A stretch of 64,000 nucleotides of DNA from an uncultured Flavobacterium sp. (GTDB taxonomy: Bacteria > Bacteroidota > Bacteroidia > Flavobacteriales > Flavobacteriaceae): NCBI GenBank assembly GCA_943912855.1, contig CALTVC010000008.1:1-64000 (forward strand), written 5' to 3'. The notes beneath the pieces are model-generated. The model was given only the letters and a program-made list of their open reading frames with translations. It did not search any database and was not told the origin of the DNA. This document shows, in pieces, positions 59,551 to 64,000 of the stretch. Position 1 is the first letter of the stretch. Each line of letters opens with the position of its first letter. The position numbers and the translations under genes were made by a program.

Positions 59551-60522
59551 ATGAAAAGAACACTACTCTCACTATTGTTCGCTATTGCTGTCGTAGGTGC
59601 TGGTTACGCACAGCAGGAAAATGAAGGAGTTCAGGAAAACTTCTCTACACACAACATAGCAATGGGCGAAACCGTTTTGGTAATAGCTAAAAAATACAAG
59701 ATTACACCACGCGATATTTATGATTATAATCCGGATGCTATTGAAGGCATTACACCAAACGGCTTACTTAGGATACCGCTACACAGACAACTTCAGCCAA
59801 AAGAAACCGTAGCTGCGAAAGATAATAAAGAGGTTAAAGAAGAGAAAAAGGAAGTGAGGGAAACCTTTACCCCGGCACCTGAAAAGAAAGTAGAAGTGGC
59901 TGTAGCAGCGATTACAGAACCTGCTCCGCAACCACAATCAGAGTTTGTACCGCAAACCATGCAAACACTGCAACATACGGTACAGAGCGGTGAAACTTTA
60001 TATTCGCTGTCGCGTAAGTATAATACTAAAGTTGCCGACATACAGAAAGAAAACGCTTCTAAGCTTAAAAACGGACTGGAAACAGGCACAGTACTTAGCA
60101 TTACTACCATTCCACGTGCGGGCGACCCTGATAAATATGTTACACATAGTGTAGTTTCGGGAGAAACGCTTTTTTCGCTTTCAAGGAAGTATAATACAAG
60201 TGTGGAAGCCATTACCGAAAGTAACCGTGTAGCGCTTAAAAAAGGACTGCAAACAGGACAACACCTTATGATTTTGCCGGGCAATGCAGTAACAACAGCA
60301 AATCCGGACAGCTACATAGCCACGACCGAAAAGATAAATACCGGTGCTACGGTACAGCATACGGTAAAAAATGGCGAAACCCTTATGGGGCTTGCAAACA
60401 AATACAATACTACGGTAGATGACATTACCGCAGCAAATAAAAATAAGCTTACCGGAGGTGTACAGGCCGGCCAAATCCTTACTATAAGGAACAATGCCGC
60501 GCTAAGTACCGTAACCGAGTAG
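59551..60522 (+). CDS. Exported protein with four LysM domains
   Basis: A 323-residue exported peptidoglycan-binding protein. The signal peptide is LLSLLFAIAVVGAGYAQ. Four LysM domains follow. The first (about 33-77) is divergent (MGETVLVIAKKYKITPRDIY) and ends LLRIPL. The other three are regular (SGETLYSLSRKYNTKVADIQ; SGETLFSLSRKYNTSVEAIT; NGETLMGLANKYNTTVDDIT). A Lys/Glu-rich linker separates the first from the rest. No hydrolase domain is present, so it probably acts as a cell-wall anchor or adaptor. The ATG at 59551 is preferred over an in-frame TTG at 59542. Confidence 0.92.
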   Translation: MKRTLLSLLFAIAVVGAGYAQQENEGVQENFSTHNIAMGETVLVIAKKYKITPRDIYDYNPDAIEGITPNGLLRIPLHRQLQPKETVAAKDNKEVKEEKKEVRETFTPAPEKKVEVAVAAITEPAPQPQSEFVPQTMQTLQHTVQSGETLYSLSRKYNTKVADIQKENASKLKNGLETGTVLSITTIPRAGDPDKYVTHSVVSGETLFSLSRKYNTSVEAITESNRVALKKGLQTGQHLMILPGNAVTTANPDSYIATTEKINTGATVQHTVKNGETLMGLANKYNTTVDDITAANKNKLTGGVQAGQILTIRNNAALSTVTE

Positions 60523-60584
60523 GTTTCTTTACTCAAGGATTTCATAGAAATCATTATATAGCATTACAAATTGTTTATCGCTAC

Positions 60585-60627
60585 AGGGCAGCATCACTAG
60601 GGGAAATTAGATGCTGCCCTTTTTTTG
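60585..60627 (+). terminator. Intrinsic terminator of the LysM gene
   Basis: Perfect 11-bp stem AGGGCAGCATC with GATGCTGCCCT, T7 run. Confidence 0.92.
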
Positions 60628-60641
60628 TTTTTTTAAGTTTC

Positions 60642-60939
60642 TGAGACGCTGAGTTTCTGAGATGCTTAGATTTTTAGAAGGTTGGACTTTTAGAAAGTTA
60701 GATTTTTGGATTGGTGGGCGACTTTTATAAGACAGGATTTTAATGATATATAACACAGCTTTATAATAGATTAGTGATAGAAAGGGTTACTAATATCTTT
60801 ATAAAATCAAAACGGGAAGCAGTTTTAAAACTGCTTCCCGTTTTGATTATGTGGTAAAGCCTTATTCAAGCTTTAACTTATATCTTGTATTCTAAAAATC
60901 TAAGCATCTAAGTATCTCAGAAACTCAGCAACTCAGAAT
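60642..60939. repeat. Octamer-repeat element C flanking a 42-bp palindrome
   Basis: Left arm: nine units in 8-nt register from 60642 to 60706, clean (TGAG) at first and decaying (TTAG, TTGG) later. Right arm: six inverted units at 60892, 60900, 60908, 60916, 60924 and 60932 (CTAA, then CTCA). The cleanest units are nearest the outside on both sides. The right arm abuts the stop codon of the GIN-domain gene. The remaining gap sequence contains no ORF. Confidence 0.8.
60806..60847. terminator. Perfect 42-bp palindrome, bidirectional terminator
   Basis: Two 21-nt halves (core AACGGGAAGCAGTTTT) are exact complements without any spacer, and A/T runs at both ends give a U-tract in either direction. 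Lies between convergent genes inside octamer element C. Confidence 0.75.
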
Positions 60940-60940
60940 C

Positions 60941-61789
60941 TTATTTATCTTTATCTTCTTTCTTTGCCAATACGGCGCTGTCAGAGAACTTTTTCAGGGT
61001 TACGGTAAGTTTGTCCGGATTGCCAAAAAGCTCGGTTACCGTTTTACCCGAAGCACTCATGGTAAGGCTTTCGGCTACCATTACACTACTTTTACTATAG
61101 CTCTCGGTAGTAAGTTCCATTTTTTTTACGGTAAAGCGTTTAGCGGTCAGTTCGGCGGTATTGTCCAGCCTTATGGCAGCCACATCTGCATCGCCCTCTA
61201 TGGCCGCCGATGTTTTCTGATACATATCAAGCTTTGTGTCTTTACTGTTTATAAGTGCTTTTATCTGCGCGTCTTTACGCATATCAATGGCTGATTTGTC
61301 GCTCTTCAGGTTTATTTCGGCTTTGGTTTTATCGTTCATGCTCAGCCCGAAATACCTGCCTTTAACGTTCATAAACAGTTTAGAGTAATCTATGCTTTTT
61401 ACGCTAAGGCTGTCTACCTGCATATCGGTAAGGGCGTAAAGCACAGCTTCGTGTTTTATGGTAATGCCTTTCAGGGCGGTGTTATAATTTACCCTAACGG
61501 CTATTTTCTTTGCCGATGTAATTTCCTTGCTGGTATACAGGCGCAGGGTAGTACCTTTTACTTCGGCGGTAATAACCTCCTGCAGGTTGTCGTCTGTTTC
61601 TATTTCCAGGGCTTTTGCAGCACCGGTAACCAGGTAAGCCTCTATGTTGTCTTCAACCTCTATGTTATCAAACGGCTGAAGCTCTTTTTGGGTTACGGTA
61701 ACATTTTTAGAGCCTTTAACCTTTTCGCGTTTCTGGGCAAACGAGGGCAGGGTAAGGGCAAGCAGGGCAAGCAAGGCAAACTTCTTCAT
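60941..61789 (-). CDS. GIN-domain (DUF2807) exported protein
   Basis: A 282-residue exported protein. A signal peptide (FALLALLALTLPSFAQ) precedes a DUF2807/GIN domain: a right-handed beta-helix-like repeat of short strands with FDNIEVEDNIEAYL near its start, TAEVKGTTLRLYTS and IAVRVNYNTALKGITIKH. The family is called the putative autotransporter adhesin head GIN domain but has no proven role. In Bacteroidota it frequently accompanies PspC/PadR genes, as here. It has its own promoter (61817-61824) and is separated from the PspC operon by a terminator. Confidence 0.88.
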   Translation of the reverse strand: MKKFALLALLALTLPSFAQKREKVKGSKNVTVTQKELQPFDNIEVEDNIEAYLVTGAAKALEIETDDNLQEVITAEVKGTTLRLYTSKEITSAKKIAVRVNYNTALKGITIKHEAVLYALTDMQVDSLSVKSIDYSKLFMNVKGRYFGLSMNDKTKAEINLKSDKSAIDMRKDAQIKALINSKDTKLDMYQKTSAAIEGDADVAAIRLDNTAELTAKRFTVKKMELTTESYSKSSVMVAESLTMSASGKTVTELFGNPDKLTVTLKKFSDSAVLAKKEDKDK

Positions 61790-61816
61790 ACTTTATGTTA
61801 TAATATTGGTCTGTGG

Positions 61817-61824
61817 CAAATATA
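61817..61824 (-). promoter_or_regulatory. -7 element of the GIN-domain gene
   Basis: TATATTTG on the minus strand, 27 nt before the ATG. Confidence 0.6.
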
Positions 61825-61908
61825 ACAAAAAAGGCTAACGGGCATTTTCTAATCAAACATTTCAGGAGCTTTTTTTAAGAGTATGCCTCAATATTTGAGG
61901 TAAACAAA

Positions 61909-61934
61909 AATGCCCCGCTTACGGGCGGGGCATT
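61909..61934 (-). terminator. Intrinsic terminator of the PadR-PspC operon
   Basis: Perfect 10-bp stem AATGCCCCGC with GCGGGGCATT. On the minus strand it is followed by TTTTTG. It lies just after the 21-codon ORF. Confidence 0.9.
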
Positions 61935-61970
61935 ACAAACGCTATGTAACCTGAAAATAGAAAATATGTA

Positions 61971-62036
61971 TTAACAAAGTATTGCTGTGGCTACGGCTAT
62001 TACAGCTTTTGTAGCCAGGAGGATAATACGTATCAT
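61971..62036 (-). CDS. Possible 21-residue hydrophobic micropeptide
   Basis: The ORF starts with ATG 12 nt after the PspC stop and encodes 21 residues, beginning MIRIILLATKAVIAV and ending in a cysteine before TAA. It has a single Arg and Lys within a hydrophobic helix. An AT-rich spacer and the operon terminator follow, so it is the last translated unit of the PspC mRNA if real. Small single-helix peptides often bind and tune membrane partners. It is too short for coding statistics, so the support is position, start codon and composition. Confidence 0.45.
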   Translation of the reverse strand: MIRIILLATKAVIAVATAILC

Positions 62037-62048
62037 GTGGTAATGGTT

Positions 62049-63869
62049 TTATTGTTTTGTAGCTTCTTTAGCCATTTCTGCGGCGTTCTTGGCCATTTCT
62101 TCCGCGTCTTTCTTCATCTGCTTTGCCTGTTCTTTAAGGTCATCGGCAGTAGCTTTCATGTCGGCACGGGTTTCGGCTTCCATTTGTTTTATTTCGGCAT
62201 CCGTCATCGGAGGCTCATTTATTTCTATAATATCATTGTTCTCGTCTTGCCAACGGCTGTCTTTTTGTTCGCCACTTTCGTCAAAACAATCTTCGCAGTA
62301 TACCTTGTTGCTGCCCATTTCATAAATGTGCCTGTCGTTATCAAACCAAAGGTTAAAGAAGTTATCGTCTGATTCGTCATACCTTTGCATTGTGCTGTCA
62401 AGTTTAAGCTTAAAGCCTTCCGGCAGATACAAATGAACCTCTACATTCTGGTCGTGCCATTTATTGGCTATGTCGGTTATCAGGTAGTTGTCCAGTACCA
62501 GCGTACTGCCTTCCATTTTAAAGCCGTATTTAATTTTTTCGGCAGTAGAACGTCCCTCTACTTTGGAGTTGCCACTGGCTACTTTCTCTATTTGTATGTA
62601 AGCTTTTTTACCCTCGGCCTTGTTTACAAAAAAGCTTACGTTGTTACTGTACAGTATGTCATTGCCCAGCGAATCCTGTTCCGGTCTTACGCGGTCTGTA
62701 TCCCATGCATCGTTAGCAAAATAAGTATTGTAACGCATGCGTATTTTAAGAGTATCACTTTTGGTAAGGTTCAGCTCGTGCGAAGTAACAATTTTACCAT
62801 CGTGGGTGTAGCTACCACCCTGGCGCATGCCAAAGTATACACAGCCTGCCACACTGGCTATCCATATCATTACCATTGCAGAACCTACTATGCTATTTAC
62901 AGTGCGTATGTGTGGTATTAGTATACGTAAGCCCAACAGGAACATACCCAGTACCGGTAATGCTACGGTAAAGAATGAACAAATGGCAACCAGCCATATA
63001 GGAGCATCTGTAACATTATAGAGCTCTATGTAAGGGTACCAGAACGGCGCGGTGGCAGTAGTAGCGAATAGTGTAATAAGTAGTGCTATTAACAATCCGC
63101 CCAGCCATATGCCTCCTATAAACACTAGGAAAGCACCTACAATACGGCCCAGCACACGAAATATGCTTCTTACGCCACTGCCTACACGGCCTCCGGCATT
63201 CTTTAAGTTATTGTTCAGTTTATCGTAATCTACGTTTTTAAGGCGGTCGTTAACGTTGTTAAACTCTTCGCGTACCTTTTTTTCTATGTTAGAAATATTT
63301 ATGGGTTCGCCCCTCATTTCCAGCTTCTCTGCTGTAGTTACGGCAGGCGGTATAAGTATCCATAGTATAACGTATACCAGGCTGGTTGTACCTACAGACA
63401 TTATAAGTGTAAGGATAAAGATAATGCGGATCCATAACGGTTCTATCCTGAAATAGTGCGAAAGCCCTGCGCATACACCACCTATAACGGCGTTGTCTTC
63501 ATCGCGGAAAAACTTCTTGGTGCGGTAGTATTCAAAGGTACTACCAGCCGACTCAGTAAAGTTAAAGTTACCGCTAAAGCCGCCGCTTTTGCTGCCCGTG
63601 GTTTCTTCGTCTATTTTATAGTCTTCGGGTTCACCCATAACGGTAATAACCTCGTCAATTTCGCGCATGCCCACAACCTGCTTGTCGGTTTTTATTTTTT
63701 CCGAAAGAAGTTCGGCAATACGAGCTTCAATGTCGCTCATTATTTCGTCTTTACCATCGGGCGATAGCGAGCGCCGTATCGCGTCGAAGTAGCGGTTAAG
63801 CTTCTGGTAGGCGTTTTCGTCTATGTGGAAGAACATTCCGCCTAAGTTTATACTTACTGTCTTATTCAT
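62049..63869 (-). CDS. PspC-domain envelope stress protein
   Basis: A 606-residue inner-membrane protein. The N-terminus (INLGGMFFHIDENAYQKLNR, ADEV-like IDEVITVMGEPEDY) is typical of Bacteroidota PspC proteins. The PspC domain at about 115-180 has FFRDEDNAVIGGVCAGLSHY and a transmembrane helix. Further helices lie near 235-265, 280-320 and 340. A strand-rich periplasmic domain (DUF2154/LiaF-like region) and a charged C-terminal coiled coil (EMEAETRADMKATADDL) end the protein. It overlaps the stop of the PadR regulator by 8 nt, so it is likely regulated by it. Putative function in envelope stress sensing. Confidence 0.9.
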   Translation of the reverse strand: MNKTVSINLGGMFFHIDENAYQKLNRYFDAIRRSLSPDGKDEIMSDIEARIAELLSEKIKTDKQVVGMREIDEVITVMGEPEDYKIDEETTGSKSGGFSGNFNFTESAGSTFEYYRTKKFFRDEDNAVIGGVCAGLSHYFRIEPLWIRIIFILTLIMSVGTTSLVYVILWILIPPAVTTAEKLEMRGEPINISNIEKKVREEFNNVNDRLKNVDYDKLNNNLKNAGGRVGSGVRSIFRVLGRIVGAFLVFIGGIWLGGLLIALLITLFATTATAPFWYPYIELYNVTDAPIWLVAICSFFTVALPVLGMFLLGLRILIPHIRTVNSIVGSAMVMIWIASVAGCVYFGMRQGGSYTHDGKIVTSHELNLTKSDTLKIRMRYNTYFANDAWDTDRVRPEQDSLGNDILYSNNVSFFVNKAEGKKAYIQIEKVASGNSKVEGRSTAEKIKYGFKMEGSTLVLDNYLITDIANKWHDQNVEVHLYLPEGFKLKLDSTMQRYDESDDNFFNLWFDNDRHIYEMGSNKVYCEDCFDESGEQKDSRWQDENNDIIEINEPPMTDAEIKQMEAETRADMKATADDLKEQAKQMKKDAEEMAKNAAEMAKEATKQ

Positions 63870-64000
63870 GGTTACTGGCGTTTTGACTTGTTATTATAGT
63901 TACTGCGTCAGACAATTCTGTCCAGGTGTTTTGTAATTCTTTTAAAAATACTTTTCCGTTTTCCGTAAGTCCGTAATACTTACGTGGCGGGCCCGATGTA
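63862..64000 (-). CDS. PadR-family transcriptional regulator (partial, C-terminal end)
   Basis: The last 45 codons of a gene cut by the window edge. The visible part reads GPPRKYYGLTENGKVFLKEL and then WTELSDAVTIITSQ, the wing and dimerisation helix signature of PadR regulators (P-R-K-Y-Y-x-L-T). Its stop overlaps the PspC start by 8 nt, so the two are co-expressed. PadR proteins are small-ligand or membrane-stress-responsive repressors; the target here is probably this operon. The N-terminal DNA-binding helices are outside the window. Confidence 0.88.
   Translation of the reverse strand, partial: TSGPPRKYYGLTENGKVFLKELQNTWTELSDAVTIITSQNASNHE

Noticed and set aside
59793..60284. 163-codon ORF on the minus strand inside the LysM gene
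   Set aside because: It mirrors the repeat-rich LysM coding frame, which has clear signal peptide and domain motifs; the antisense product is Ser/Cys-rich with no pattern.
51763..60939. Octamer arrays considered as CRISPR or minisatellite
   Set aside because: The unit is 8 nt without unique spacers, no cas genes are near, and the arms are in opposite orientation around terminators, so neither description fits.

Overview
The window looks like a chromosomal segment of a gliding Bacteroidota, most likely a Flavobacterium or close relative. The evidence is a gldI gene, type IX secretion (T9SS) C-terminal sorting domains, a fused IcmF mutase, a cyclophilin-FKBP fusion, and many promoters with the Bacteroidota -7 element TAnnTTTG. 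No rRNA, tRNA, CRISPR array, transposase or phage gene was seen.

Layout. 1-11.6 kb, mostly minus strand: a leucine-rich-repeat remnant, a KefC/KefF-like potassium efflux pair, purB, cobB, trmH, a carboxypeptidase-regulatory-like protein, a DEAD-box helicase, rdgB and five small membrane proteins (TM2, DUF2752 and similar). 11.7-25.9 kb: an alpha-oxoamine synthase (sphingoid or sulfonolipid base synthesis), an ASPIC/VCBS T9SS protein next to a diheme cytochrome, a thioesterase, rmuC, two tandem erythromycin-esterase-family genes, a secreted HEIGH metalloprotease and several small housekeeping or unknown genes. 26.4-34.4 kb: one 2670-residue T9SS cell-surface protein with triplicated modules. 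34.6-40.6 kb: YceI and pirin genes sharing an upstream site, a LytTR response regulator, and icmF.

40.6-50.2 kb is the most unusual part and looks like a conflict or defence island, all on the plus strand apart from one 40-codon peptide. An AAA ATPase gene overlaps a TOPRIM-like DUF3226 gene by the start/stop codon, an arrangement like PARIS or a split OLD/Gabija nuclease. Then comes a five-gene operon: an unknown protein, a RavA-type MoxR ATPase, an unknown protein, a protein with a degenerate vWA-like domain followed by a probable beta-propeller, and a membrane protein with TPR-like repeats. It matches what I recall of computationally predicted MoxR-vWA-beta-propeller ternary systems. The biochemical role of this kind of system is, to my knowledge, not established.

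50.3-64 kb: a beta-propeller-like secreted protein, an aldo/keto reductase, the nrnA-gldI-CFBP prolyl isomerase operon, guaA, a four-LysM protein, a GIN-domain protein and a PadR-PspC-micropeptide operon cut by the window end. Three intergenic sites in 51.7-61 kb carry arrays of an 8-nt unit (TGAGNNNC or TTAGNNNC), in opposite orientation on the two sides of an intrinsic terminator or palindrome.

Other structure: a 105-bp inverted repeat folding as a three-way junction after purB, and at least five genes whose -7 element lies only 3-4 nt before the ATG, which predicts leaderless mRNAs. Families were assigned by reading motifs; no database search was run.
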